From NCBI GenBank assembly GCA_020249505.1, contig JADCFN010000009.1, positions 36,798-100,797 of the forward strand: a DNA stretch of 64,000 nt, given 5' to 3'. Shown here piece by piece: positions 8,098-16,134 of the stretch (within the stretch, counting starts at the first letter, position 1; each line of letters begins with the position of its first letter). The notes under the pieces were generated by a model that did not search any database, was not told where the DNA came from, and saw only the letters and a list, made by a program, of their open reading frames with translations. The translations under genes were made by a program, and so were the position numbers. The stretch is from Roseomonas sp. (lineage in GTDB: Bacteria > Pseudomonadota > Alphaproteobacteria > Acetobacterales > Acetobacteraceae).

Positions 8098-9141
8098 TCA
8101 GATCAGCTTCGTGATACGGTCAGCGAGTGGTGGCAGGAAGGCGCGATTGAACACTTCGGTCGGCGCCGGCGTGCGCGGCAACGCATCCGCTTCCACGACA
8201 ATACCGATGGACTTCGCAAAGCGCGCATCATCAATATCGCCAAGGCCGATGCGCGCGATTTCCGGGTGGCTCATTTCATCGCGCAGCGTCGCCATCAGGC
8301 GTTCCTTTTCCACGGCCTTATTGATCAAGGGCTCCCGGCGTGCCACGGCATCAATCGCTGCATCAGGATTGGCGAGCGTATCCTTCAGGCCGCGATCAAT
8401 CGCGCGCAACAGGCCGCGCAATGCTGCCGGATTGTCATTCACCAGGCGCCGCGCGACGATGATGGCGTTGGAATAAAGATCCATGCCGTGATCGCCATAA
8501 TTGATGAAACGGAAATCCTTGTCGGGATCCAAACCCACCAGCTTCGCCGAAAAGCGGATGGTATTCACAAAGCCAAACACACCATCCACTTGGCCGCGCT
8601 GCAGCATCTGCTCGCGCAGATTGGGCTGCATATTCGTGATCTGCACTTTTGCAGCATCAATGCCGGTCATGCGGGCAAAGGCGGGGAAAAGCTTCAGCGC
8701 GCCATCATTGGCCGGCCCACCCAGGGTGCGGCCTTCCAGATCCTTCGGCGTGCGGATTGGCCCATCGGCCTTCACCGCAATGGTGAAGGGCGGGCGATTG
8801 AAGGTGGATGAAATCGCCATCGGCGTCGCACCCCCCGCCGGGCCGCGCGCAACAAGTTGGATCAGCGCATTGATGTCGCCGAAGCCAAGATCATAGGAAC
8901 CGGAAGCCACTGCCCCCACCGCGGCACCCGAGCCATTGCCCTGATCCATGGTCACGGCCAGGCCGGCTTCGCGAAAATAGCCTCGGTCATCGGCCAGGAA
9001 GAACCAGCCCTGGGGGCCCTGGTAGCGCCAATTCAGCACCATTTTGAGCCTGAGCAGCGATTGGGCGATGGCGGGGCTAGCCAGCAGGGGCATAGCGCCA
9101 GCGCCGAGCAGCAGGCTGCGACGGGTGGGGGAAAGGGGCAT
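8098..9141 (-). CDS. ABC transporter substrate-binding protein, NMT1/SsuA-like (first gene of operon)
   Basis: A 347-residue periplasmic binding protein. It begins MPLSPTRRSLLLGAGAM, a twin-arginine-like signal, with likely cleavage after PAIAQ. The core NWRYQGPQGWFFLADDRGYF and MDQGNGSGAAVGA, then LGFGDINAL, match the paralogue at 3087-4133. It is the promoter-proximal gene, so it is likely made in the largest amount. The divergent LysR gene begins 129 bases away and a dyad lies between them, so expression is probably controlled by that regulator in response to the ligand or its breakdown product. Confidence 0.86.
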   Translation of the reverse strand: MPLSPTRRSLLLGAGAMPLLASPAIAQSLLRLKMVLNWRYQGPQGWFFLADDRGYFREAGLAVTMDQGNGSGAAVGAVASGSYDLGFGDINALIQLVARGPAGGATPMAISSTFNRPPFTIAVKADGPIRTPKDLEGRTLGGPANDGALKLFPAFARMTGIDAAKVQITNMQPNLREQMLQRGQVDGVFGFVNTIRFSAKLVGLDPDKDFRFINYGDHGMDLYSNAIIVARRLVNDNPAALRGLLRAIDRGLKDTLANPDAAIDAVARREPLINKAVEKERLMATLRDEMSHPEIARIGLGDIDDARFAKSIGIVVEADALPRTPAPTEVFNRAFLPPLADRITKLI

Positions 9142-9227
9142 GGGAACCTCCTCAAGGCAGGGCCAAAGGGCCGGTGGACCTGGATTTCGCCCTTAAGCCA
9201 GGAGGAGTGTTGCCGTCTTCTGCTAGT

Positions 9228-9256
9228 TTCGTGCATATCTGATGCGAAAAATGCAC
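9228..9256. promoter_or_regulatory. Candidate LysR operator in the divergent intergenic region
   Basis: The dyad GCAT-ATCTG-ATGC at 9233-9245 is nested in a wider one: GTGCAT (9231-9236) matches ATGCAC (9251-9256) on the opposite strand. It lies 15-43 bases upstream of the regulator's ATG and about 90-115 bases upstream of the divergent binding-protein gene. Short AT-containing dyads here are typical of LysR-type autoregulatory sites. The assignment is by position and symmetry only. Confidence 0.45.
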
Positions 9257-9270
9257 CACTAGGGTCCGCC

Positions 9271-10191
9271 ATGCGCCATTTGCGGCTTCTGAACTATATC
9301 AATGAGGTCGCCCGTACCGGGTCCATCCGGCGCGCGGCCGAACAGCTCAACCTGACGCCCTCTGCACTCAATCGCCGCATTCAGGATGTGGAGGCCGAGC
9401 TCGGCACCGCGATTTTCGAACGCCTGCCGCGCGGCGTGCGGCTGAACGCCGCCGGGGAATTGCTGATCCGCCACATCCGCAACCAGATCGCCGATATGGG
9501 CCGCGTGCGATCCCAGATCGAAGATCTGACCGGCTTTCGGCGCGGCACCATCGCCATCGCTTCAAGCCAGGCGCTGGCCTATGATTTCCTACCTTCCATG
9601 ATCGCGGCCTATCGCGCGGAATTCCCGCTGGTGGAGTTCGATTTGCAGGTGCGTGACCATGGCGAAGCGCTGGCGGCGCTGCTGGAATTTGAGGTGGATC
9701 TGGCGATGGTATTTCGCCCGGAACCGATGCGGGATTTCCAGATCATCGCTTCCGCTGAACAGCGGCTGGTCGCGATCATGGCGGAAGACCATCCTCTGGC
9801 GGCGAAACCAATGTTGCGTTTGCGCGAATGTGCGGAATATCCGCTGGCCATGCCGGCGCAACGCTATGGCGGGCGGCAATTGCTGGAAGAAGCGGCCGCG
9901 CGCAGTTCCTTCAGGCTGCATCCCGTGGTGCAATCGAATTCCTTTGAGTTTCTCCGCAATTATGTGCGGTTCGAAAAAGCGATCACCTTCCAGATCGCAA
10001 TTGGTGCGCCGGCTTCCATCCGCGAACGGCATGGGCTGGTGGCGCGCCAGATTGATGCGCGCGATATCCCGGCCAGCCCCTTGGCGATTGGGCAGCTCCG
10101 CGGGCGCGCGCTACCGGTGGCGGCGGCGAAATTCGCCGAACAAATTGGGCGCAGGATGGAAATGGGCGGGCTGACGGCGCCTAGGGGTTAG
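9271..10191 (+). CDS. LysR family transcriptional regulator
   Basis: A 306-residue regulator starting at MRHLRLLNYINEV; upstream in-frame codons reach into the divergent gene's control region and are not used. The N-terminal winged helix-turn-helix covers residues 1-60 (TGSIRRAAEQLNLTPSALNRRIQDVEAELG). The periplasmic-binding-like effector domain follows (about residues 90-295), beginning RGTIAIASSQALAYDFLPSMI. It is divergent from the uptake/hydrolase operon and almost certainly controls it. By analogy with the family, the co-inducer would be the transported compound or an intermediate. Confidence 0.92.
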   Translation: MRHLRLLNYINEVARTGSIRRAAEQLNLTPSALNRRIQDVEAELGTAIFERLPRGVRLNAAGELLIRHIRNQIADMGRVRSQIEDLTGFRRGTIAIASSQALAYDFLPSMIAAYRAEFPLVEFDLQVRDHGEALAALLEFEVDLAMVFRPEPMRDFQIIASAEQRLVAIMAEDHPLAAKPMLRLRECAEYPLAMPAQRYGGRQLLEEAAARSSFRLHPVVQSNSFEFLRNYVRFEKAITFQIAIGAPASIRERHGLVARQIDARDIPASPLAIGQLRGRALPVAAAKFAEQIGRRMEMGGLTAPRG

Positions 10192-10240
10192 AGCCTCGCT
10201 TGCCGCGCCGCAGGGTTTTGGGCAGGCTGTCATAATTGCC

Positions 10241-10831
10241 ATGAAGATACTTTTGGTCTCCGCCCATCCCGTCGAGGATTCCTACAACGCCGCGCTGCGT
10301 CAGGCGGCCATTGCCGCACTACAGTATGCCGGCCACGTTGTTGATCATCTCGATCTTTATGCTGAGGGTTTCGACCCTGTCTTGGGCCGTGCTGAGCGGC
10401 TTGGCTATCATGAAGTCCCCGCCAATCGCGTGCCAGTGGAAGCCTATGTCACGCGGCTTTTGGCGGCTGAGGCGCTGGTCTTTGTCTTTCCCGTCTGGTG
10501 CTTTGGCGTTCCGGCCATTCTGAAGGGCTTTTTTGACCGCGTCTTCCTGCCAGGTGTCACCTTCAAACTTGGTGAGGATGGCGTGGCACGCCCGGCGCTC
10601 ACGCATCTCAAGCATGTGGTTGGGATAACGAGCTACGGGCGCCCCTGGTGGGTGGCGACCTTCCTGATGGGCAATCCGCCGAAGCGGCAGATCATGAATT
10701 ACTTCCGCTTGCTATCGGGTGGCCGGGCGCGGCGCACCTGGCTCGCGCATTACGATATGAACCGCGCCACCGATGCGTCTCGCCGCGCGTTTCTGGCAAA
10801 GGTGGGGCGCAAAATGGCGCGGCTTGGTTGA
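10241..10831 (+). CDS. NAD(P)H dehydrogenase (quinone) / flavodoxin-fold oxidoreductase
   Basis: A 196-residue FMN/FAD flavoprotein of the NQO1/MdaB/KefF group. It starts with the flavin-phosphate loop VSAHPVEDSYNAAL and has the family hallmark VFPVWCFGVPAILKGFFDRVFLPG near residues 87-108. Enzymes of this fold transfer two electrons from NAD(P)H to quinones or other electrophiles in the cytoplasm. The gene stands between the LysR gene (49 bases) and a convergent HD-domain gene (8 bases), so it seems monocistronic. No strong Shine-Dalgarno is seen. No KefC-type antiporter is nearby, so the KefF role is not supported. Confidence 0.85.
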   Translation: MKILLVSAHPVEDSYNAALRQAAIAALQYAGHVVDHLDLYAEGFDPVLGRAERLGYHEVPANRVPVEAYVTRLLAAEALVFVFPVWCFGVPAILKGFFDRVFLPGVTFKLGEDGVARPALTHLKHVVGITSYGRPWWVATFLMGNPPKRQIMNYFRLLSGGRARRTWLAHYDMNRATDASRRAFLAKVGRKMARLG

Positions 10832-10839
10832 AGCCTGCG

Positions 10840-11397
10840 CTATTTGAGGCAGGCCGCAACATGAGGCAGAAAATGCTGCACCGGTGGCGTGGTGAGGCCC
10901 GCAACCTTCGCCCCTTCATCAAAGCGCCTGAGCCGCACGGCATCTTCCGCCTGGGGCAGCGCCCGGAAGGCTGCTACTTCCTCGGCTGACATTGGCCCGC
11001 CCTGCAGCGACAGGCTGAGCACCGAATCAGGCGACAGCTTGGCGAAGTAATCGGCTTCCGCCGCGCAAAGATAGCGCTTGGCAGCGACATGCAGCCGCAC
11101 GGGTTCCGTCACCTCAGGCCCGAACCAGGATTGCAGCCAGACCTGGCCCAATTCCTCATGCTTGTCATCCACGCCATGCTCGGCGGGATTGTCGCCCAGA
11201 TCATGCACCAGATGGCCGATATCATGCAGCAGCGCGGCGGCAATGAGTGCCGAGGAACACCCCTCACGCTCTGCCCGCCACGCCGCTTGCAAAGCGTGTT
11301 GGCGCTGCGTGACATCATGCAGCCCGTAGCGGCCATGTCCCTTGCCATCAATCAGATCGGCCAATTCCTGCAAGCGTGGATCGGTGTTGCTGGCCAC
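10840..11397 (-). CDS. HD-domain mixed-valent diiron oxygenase-like protein (PhnZ/TmpB family)
   Basis: A 185-residue HD-domain protein. Ligand positions match those I recall for PhnZ, which cleaves the C-P bond of hydroxylated 2-aminoethylphosphonate: Tyr24, His34, His58-Asp59 (LLHDIGH), His62, His80 (DDKHEE), His103 and Lys107 (RLHVAAKRYL), and Asp160. Residue 27, where PhnZ has a Glu that contacts the substrate amine, is His here (RYGLHD). PhnZ's partner hydroxylase (PhnY/TmpA) and phosphonate transport genes are absent nearby. The fold and family are well supported; the substrate is not. It is convergent with the flavoprotein gene. The numbering comparison is from memory. Confidence 0.78.
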   Translation of the reverse strand: MASNTDPRLQELADLIDGKGHGRYGLHDVTQRQHALQAAWRAEREGCSSALIAAALLHDIGHLVHDLGDNPAEHGVDDKHEELGQVWLQSWFGPEVTEPVRLHVAAKRYLCAAEADYFAKLSPDSVLSLSLQGGPMSAEEVAAFRALPQAEDAVRLRRFDEGAKVAGLTTPPVQHFLPHVAACLK

Positions 11398-11456
11398 GAT
11401 GATCTATCCTTCTCCGATTCAAGCATTACCTACCCAGATCGGGCGTAGTCGAAAAC

Positions 11457-11498
11457 CACATCATGGCCGTGTCATGAAAATTTCACGGCCATGATGTG
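11457..11498 (-). terminator. Perfect 15-bp hairpin after the acyl-CoA dehydrogenase operon
   Basis: CACATCATGGCCGTG at 11457-11471 pairs without mismatch with 11484-11498 across a 12-base loop. It lies 6 bases beyond the stop of the minus-strand operon. On the minus strand the stem is followed by GTTTTC, fitting a factor-independent terminator with a modest U tract. Confidence 0.7.
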
Positions 11499-11504
11499 TT
11501 GCCT

Positions 11505-12656
11505 TCAGGCCGCCTGGTTCAACCCACCCATCGCCATCAACTGCGTCACATGATGATCCGCATCGCCGAACATGGTGTCTATGGTGGTGATGCGCTTGAA
11601 GTAATGCCCGCCCAGATATTCCATCGTCATGGCAATGCCGCCATGCAATTGGATCGCACTCTGGCCGAGGAATTTGCCGGAACGCCCGATCTGCACCTTC
11701 ACCGCCGACATTTGCCGGCGGCGTTCGGTAGCATCGGTTTCCTGCGCCATCATCGCCGCCAGCATGGCCATGGAACGCGCTTCTTCCAGGGAGACCATCA
11801 TTTCCGCCGCGCGATGCTGAAGCGATTGGAAGGACCCAATGGGCCGGCCGAATTGCTTGCGCGTGCGCAGATAATCCAGCGTCAGCTTGTGCAGCGCATC
11901 CATCGCCCCCACGGCCTCACCGGCCAGCGCCGCCATGGTTTCATCCACCACACGATCTACCAGCGCCAGGCCATTGCCGGCATCGCCCAGCAGCGCTTCG
12001 GCGGGCAGGCTTACGCGATCAAGCGTGATTTCCGCGCCACGCAAGCCATCCGTGGTGGGGTAGCCGCGCCGCGTGACGCCCTTCGCATTCGCCGGCACCA
12101 GGAAAACGCCAATGCCGGATTTGTCACGCCGCGCACCGCCAGTGCGCGCGGTGACCACAATCTGGTCCGCCACATCGCCATGCAGCACCACACCCTTGCG
12201 GCCTTCCAGCACCCAGCCCGCACCATCCTTCTTCGCCGTGGTCGCGACATCATGCAAATCATGGCGCGCTTGCGGTTCCGTATAACCAAAGGCGAGTTTC
12301 AACTTCCCCGCGGCAATTTCCGGCACCATGGCGGCGCGCTGGGCCGCCGAGGCACCATGGCGAATAAAGCCGCCACCCATCACTACAGTCGCAAGCCAGG
12401 GTTCCAGCGTAATCGCGCTGCCCATGGCTTCCGCCATCAGCATCACTTCAACCGGCCCGGCGCCGAAACCGCCATCTTCTTCCGCGAAAGGCAGGCCGAG
12501 CAGGCCAAGATCGGCATAAGCCTCCCACATTTCCTGCGACCAGCCGGTGGCTGATTTCATGAAGCGCTTGCGGTCTTCGAACTTATATTTGTCAGCCAGC
12601 AGTTTCGTCAGGCTGTCCTGCAGCAGCCGCTGGTCTTCGGAAAGATCGAAATCCAT
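11505..12656 (-). CDS. Acyl-CoA dehydrogenase family protein (second subunit-like)
   Basis: A 383-residue flavoprotein-fold protein. N-terminal helical domain (DFDLSEDQRLLQDSLTKLL), middle beta domain with FGYTEPQARHDLHDVAT, and C-terminal helices with TRKQFGRPIGSFQSLQHRAAEMM and IQLHGGIAMTMEYLGGHYFKR. Acyl-CoA dehydrogenases make the first double bond in beta-oxidation. In the helix where long-chain and steroid-type enzymes place the catalytic Glu, this protein reads DRVVDETMAALAGEAVG and has no obvious equivalent of the HERxG/NERTG site. With the adjacent gene 3 bases upstream, this suggests a heteromeric pair like the mycobacterial ChsE enzymes, this protein being the non-catalytic partner. 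That pairing is inference. Confidence 0.85.
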   Translation of the reverse strand: MDFDLSEDQRLLQDSLTKLLADKYKFEDRKRFMKSATGWSQEMWEAYADLGLLGLPFAEEDGGFGAGPVEVMLMAEAMGSAITLEPWLATVVMGGGFIRHGASAAQRAAMVPEIAAGKLKLAFGYTEPQARHDLHDVATTAKKDGAGWVLEGRKGVVLHGDVADQIVVTARTGGARRDKSGIGVFLVPANAKGVTRRGYPTTDGLRGAEITLDRVSLPAEALLGDAGNGLALVDRVVDETMAALAGEAVGAMDALHKLTLDYLRTRKQFGRPIGSFQSLQHRAAEMMVSLEEARSMAMLAAMMAQETDATERRRQMSAVKVQIGRSGKFLGQSAIQLHGGIAMTMEYLGGHYFKRITTIDTMFGDADHHVTQLMAMGGLNQAA

Positions 12657-12659
12657 GTC

Positions 12660-13868
12660 TCAGAGCCCCAAAAACGCTTTTGCCATGATGTTCTTCTGGA
12701 TCTCGGTTGAACCACCATAGATCGTCTGCTTGCGCCAATTGAAATAGGTCGGCTGCGCAAGTGTGGCCCATTCCGGCGCCAATTCCGGTTCATTCCAGCG
12801 GTCACCATCCGGATCAGCACCCACCATGCCGTAAGGCCCCGCGGCCATGACATAAAGATCACTGATTGCCTGCTGAATCTCCGTGCCCCTGATCTTCAGC
12901 ACCGAAGATGCCGGGTTGGGCTTGCGTTCACTCAGCTGACGGTTTTCATCGGCCAGCACGCGCATGGTGGTCATCTCAAGCGCCTTCAACTGCACTTCAA
13001 CTTCCACCAACCGCTCACGGAAGCGCCCATCTTCAATCATCGGGCGCTCACCACCCGGCGCATTCTGCGCAATCAGCTTGAGCCGGCGGATACGATCCTT
13101 GGAAGCACCAACCCGCGCCTGACCGGTGCGTTCGTTGGAGAGCAGGAATTTCGCGCAATCCCAGCCGCGATGTTCGGTACCGACCAGATTGGCGACCGGC
13201 ACTTTCACATCATCGAAGAACACCTCATTCACCTCATGCGCGCCATCAATGGTGATGATGGGGCGCACGGTGATGCCGGGCGTTTTCATATCCACAACCA
13301 GGAAGGAAATGCCTTCCTGCTGTTTCGCCGCTTCCGGATTGGTGCGCACCAGCAGGAAGATCCAATCGGCATATTGGGCCAGCGTCGTCCAGGTCTTTTG
13401 CCCATTGACGATGTAGTGATCACCCTCACGCACCGCGCGCGTTTTCAGCGATGCCAGGTCAGACCCCGCGCCGGGTTCCGAAAAGCCCTGGCAGAACCAA
13501 AGATCAAGATTGGCAAGCTTGGGCAGGAAGAACTTCTTCTGTTCTTCCGTGCCGAAAGCGATTAGCACCGGGCCCAACATATTGCAGTTGAAGCCAAGCG
13601 GAATCGGCGCCGGCGTGCCCTGCAATTCCTCCAGCAGGATGAAGCGCTTGATGGCGGACCAATCCTTCTGCCCGCCCCATTCCGCCGGCCAATGCGGCAC
13701 GCACCAGCCCTTGGCATTCAGCTTCTTTTGCCAATCCACCTGCATCTGCTTGGTGGGGGTGCGGCCCGCCGCCATGCGTTCCCGCGTATCGGCGGGCAGA
13801 TTGGCGTCAATCCAATCGCGTACTTCCTGGCGGAAGGCGCGTTCCTCATCCGTGAAACGTAGGTCCAT
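12660..13868 (-). CDS. Acyl-CoA dehydrogenase family protein (catalytic subunit-like)
   Basis: A 402-residue acyl-CoA dehydrogenase. It shows FCQGFSEPGAGSDLASLKTR (flavin/substrate loop), NGQKTWTTLAQYADW, the VGTEHRGWDCAKFLLSNERTG helix with a Glu in the position used as base by IVD/LCAD-type enzymes, and YGGSTEIQKNIMAKAFLGL at the C-terminus. It removes two hydrogens from an acyl-CoA, passing electrons to ETF. It is co-transcribed with the fused hydratase/dehydrogenase gene upstream (38 bases) and a second dehydrogenase gene downstream (3 bases). The chain type (fatty, branched, cyclic) cannot be told. Confidence 0.9.
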   Translation of the reverse strand: MDLRFTDEERAFRQEVRDWIDANLPADTRERMAAGRTPTKQMQVDWQKKLNAKGWCVPHWPAEWGGQKDWSAIKRFILLEELQGTPAPIPLGFNCNMLGPVLIAFGTEEQKKFFLPKLANLDLWFCQGFSEPGAGSDLASLKTRAVREGDHYIVNGQKTWTTLAQYADWIFLLVRTNPEAAKQQEGISFLVVDMKTPGITVRPIITIDGAHEVNEVFFDDVKVPVANLVGTEHRGWDCAKFLLSNERTGQARVGASKDRIRRLKLIAQNAPGGERPMIEDGRFRERLVEVEVQLKALEMTTMRVLADENRQLSERKPNPASSVLKIRGTEIQQAISDLYVMAAGPYGMVGADPDGDRWNEPELAPEWATLAQPTYFNWRKQTIYGGSTEIQKNIMAKAFLGL

Positions 13869-13906
13869 TGCTGTTTCCCCTTATTTCTGCCTGCCGCTTA
13901 GCGGCA

Positions 13907-15991
13907 TCAAACCTTGGATTTGCCCATGGCCGCGAAGCTTCCGCCCTCATCGGCCAGTTTTTCGATCAGCGCCGCGGGGCGCAGGTTATTATCACCCGTT
14001 GCTTCCGCGTATTGGTTCAGCTTATCCCGCACTGCCTTGAGGCCCTGCGTATCCGCCCAGAACATCGGCCCGCCGCGCCAGGCCGGCCAGCCAAAGCCAC
14101 TGGTGAAGATCACATCAATATCAATCGGGCGGGATGAAATGCCTTCTTCCAGAATGCGCGCGCCTTCATTCACCATGGGCAGCAACAGGCGTTCCAGGAT
14201 TTCATCCGCTTCAATCTTGCGGCGGCGCACCTGCATTTTCTCGGCAACGTCCAGTATGATGCGCTCCACTTCCGGATCAGGCAGGCGGTTGCGCTTTTCG
14301 TCATACATATACCAGCCCTTGCTGGTTTTCTGACCAAAACGCCCGGCCGCCACCACGGCATCCGCGATGGGTGCGACAGTCCCGCGCGCCTTGCGTACCG
14401 CAGCACCAATATCCAGCCCCGCGAGGTCACCGGTGGCGAGCGGCCCCATGGCCATGCCATAGCCTTCCATCACGCGGTCAATATCCTGCGGCAGGCAGCC
14501 TTCCAGCAGCAGCTTTTCCACCTGCGGCGTGCGCTTGCCGGTCATGCGATTGCCGACAAAGCCATCGCAATTGCCAACCAGCACCGGCAGCTTGCCGATC
14601 TTCTTGCCGAATTCGGTTGCCGTTGCGATCGCCACCGGATTGGTCTTCGACCCGCGCACATTCTCAAGCAGGCGCATAACATTGGCCGGGCTGAAGAAAT
14701 GCATCCCCATCACCCATTCCGGCCGAGACGTCGCATTCGCGATCTGGTCAATATCAAGCGTGGAGGTATTGGAAGCCAGCACAATCCCCGGCCGCGCTGC
14801 CTTATCCAGCCGCGCGAAGACCTGCTTCTTCACCTCCATATTCTCGAATACCGCTTCAATCACCAGATCAGCTTCGCCGACGGCTTTTTCGAAATCGGTC
14901 GAACCGGTCAGCAGCGCGCGGCGCTTTTCATATTCAGCCTGAGACAAGCGCCCGGAAGCCACCGTGCGCTGCCAATTCGCCTCACAACGCTGCAAGCCTT
15001 TGGCCAGCGCTTCTTCCGTCATTTCCACAATCGTCACGGGCACGCCGAAATTCGCCGCACTCATGGCAATGCCGCCACCCATGGTGCCGCCACCAATCAC
15101 GACAAGCTTGCCCACCGGCAGCACTTGAGTATCCGCCGGCAAGCCGGGTACGCGCTGCGCTTCGCGTTCACCGAAGAAGATATGCCGCAGCGCCTTGGAT
15201 TGCTCACCCGCCACCAGGGTCGCGAACAGATCACGTTCCTTCTGCAAACCTTCCTCAAACGGCAGAGTGAAGGAAGCGCGCACAGCCTCCACACAGCCCT
15301 TGGGGCTTTCCTGACCGCGCGCGCGCTTCAGCAAAGCCCCCGCCGCGGCATCAAACGCCGCCATATCCTGACCCGCGATCTTATCCGTGCGGTTACGCGC
15401 CAAAGTGAAATTCTTGCCGAGATTGGCGCGCGCAAAGGCAACCGCACCCGCTTCCAGATCGCCATCAATCACAGCATCGATGAAGCCAAGCTTATGCGCC
15501 TCAGTCGCCTTGATCGGGTCGCCGGAGACGATGATTTTCAGCGCTGCCTCCGGGCCAATCAGGCGTGGCAGGCGCTGCGTGCCGCCCGCCCCCGGCACGA
15601 AACCGCGCTTCACTTCCGGCAAGCCCAGATTCGCATCCGCCACCGCCACGCGCGCATGGCAGGCCAAAGCCACTTCAAGGCCACCACCAAGGGCCGAGCC
15701 ATGAATGGCGGCCACCGTAATGCCCGGGAAGCTTTCAAACTGATCAAACACTTCCGTCAGGGATGGCAGCACACGCGGCTTGCCGAATTCGGTCATCTCG
15801 GCGCCCGCGCAGAACATGCGCCCGGTACCGATAATCACCACTGCCTTGGCGCCGGCGGCGCTCGCGGCCTTCATGCCATCATAAAGCCCGGCGCGGATTT
15901 CGGTGCGCAGCGTATTTACCGGGGGGTTGGCCAGGCGCAGCACATGCACCTCCCCCATCGCCACATGCTGCACGAATTGATTCTCAGCCAA
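13907..15991 (-). CDS. Bifunctional enoyl-CoA hydratase / 3-hydroxyacyl-CoA dehydrogenase (FadB/FadJ-like)
   Basis: A 694-residue fusion. The N-terminal crotonase domain (1-190) carries FCAGAEM, HGSALGGGLEVALACHARVAVADANLGLPEVKRGFVPGAGGTQ with both catalytic Glu positions. The NAD-binding 3-hydroxyacyl-CoA dehydrogenase domain begins near residue 295 (VVIGGGTMGGGIAMSAA) and includes GMHFFSPANVMRLLE and GFVGNRM. The C-terminal helical domain follows twice (FVGNR..., FTSGFGWPAWRGGPMFWAD). It performs two successive beta-oxidation steps. It is the first gene of the minus-strand operon with two acyl-CoA dehydrogenases. No thiolase is in the window, so the cycle must be completed elsewhere. Confidence 0.93.
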   Translation of the reverse strand: MAENQFVQHVAMGEVHVLRLANPPVNTLRTEIRAGLYDGMKAASAAGAKAVVIIGTGRMFCAGAEMTEFGKPRVLPSLTEVFDQFESFPGITVAAIHGSALGGGLEVALACHARVAVADANLGLPEVKRGFVPGAGGTQRLPRLIGPEAALKIIVSGDPIKATEAHKLGFIDAVIDGDLEAGAVAFARANLGKNFTLARNRTDKIAGQDMAAFDAAAGALLKRARGQESPKGCVEAVRASFTLPFEEGLQKERDLFATLVAGEQSKALRHIFFGEREAQRVPGLPADTQVLPVGKLVVIGGGTMGGGIAMSAANFGVPVTIVEMTEEALAKGLQRCEANWQRTVASGRLSQAEYEKRRALLTGSTDFEKAVGEADLVIEAVFENMEVKKQVFARLDKAARPGIVLASNTSTLDIDQIANATSRPEWVMGMHFFSPANVMRLLENVRGSKTNPVAIATATEFGKKIGKLPVLVGNCDGFVGNRMTGKRTPQVEKLLLEGCLPQDIDRVMEGYGMAMGPLATGDLAGLDIGAAVRKARGTVAPIADAVVAAGRFGQKTSKGWYMYDEKRNRLPDPEVERIILDVAEKMQVRRRKIEADEILERLLLPMVNEGARILEEGISSRPIDIDVIFTSGFGWPAWRGGPMFWADTQGLKAVRDKLNQYAEATGDNNLRPAALIEKLADEGGSFAAMGKSKV

Positions 15992-16134
15992 AGCGTCTCT
16001 CCCTCATCCAGCCGGGGCCTCGCGCCCCTTTCCGGGTAGTCTCCGGCACTCTGCGCCCGAGGGCAAGCACCCGGTTGCGGGAAAGCGCCGGTCATGCTGC
16101 GCTGGATAGGAACGGGCTAACAGGAGGAAGTGCG

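Noticed and set aside
7108..8811. A 567-codon plus-strand open frame
   Set aside because: It runs antisense to the SDR and binding-protein genes, whose motifs and tight operon spacing are clear; the product is His/Arg-rich with no recognisable fold. It is a codon-bias shadow of high-GC genes.
10241..10831. KefF-type activator of a potassium antiporter
   Set aside because: The fold fits, but no KefC-like antiporter gene is next to it, so only the general quinone reductase assignment is kept.
14699..16039. A 446-codon plus-strand open frame
   Set aside because: Antisense to the fused hydratase/dehydrogenase gene; composition rich in His, Arg and Gln and no motif. Shadow frame.
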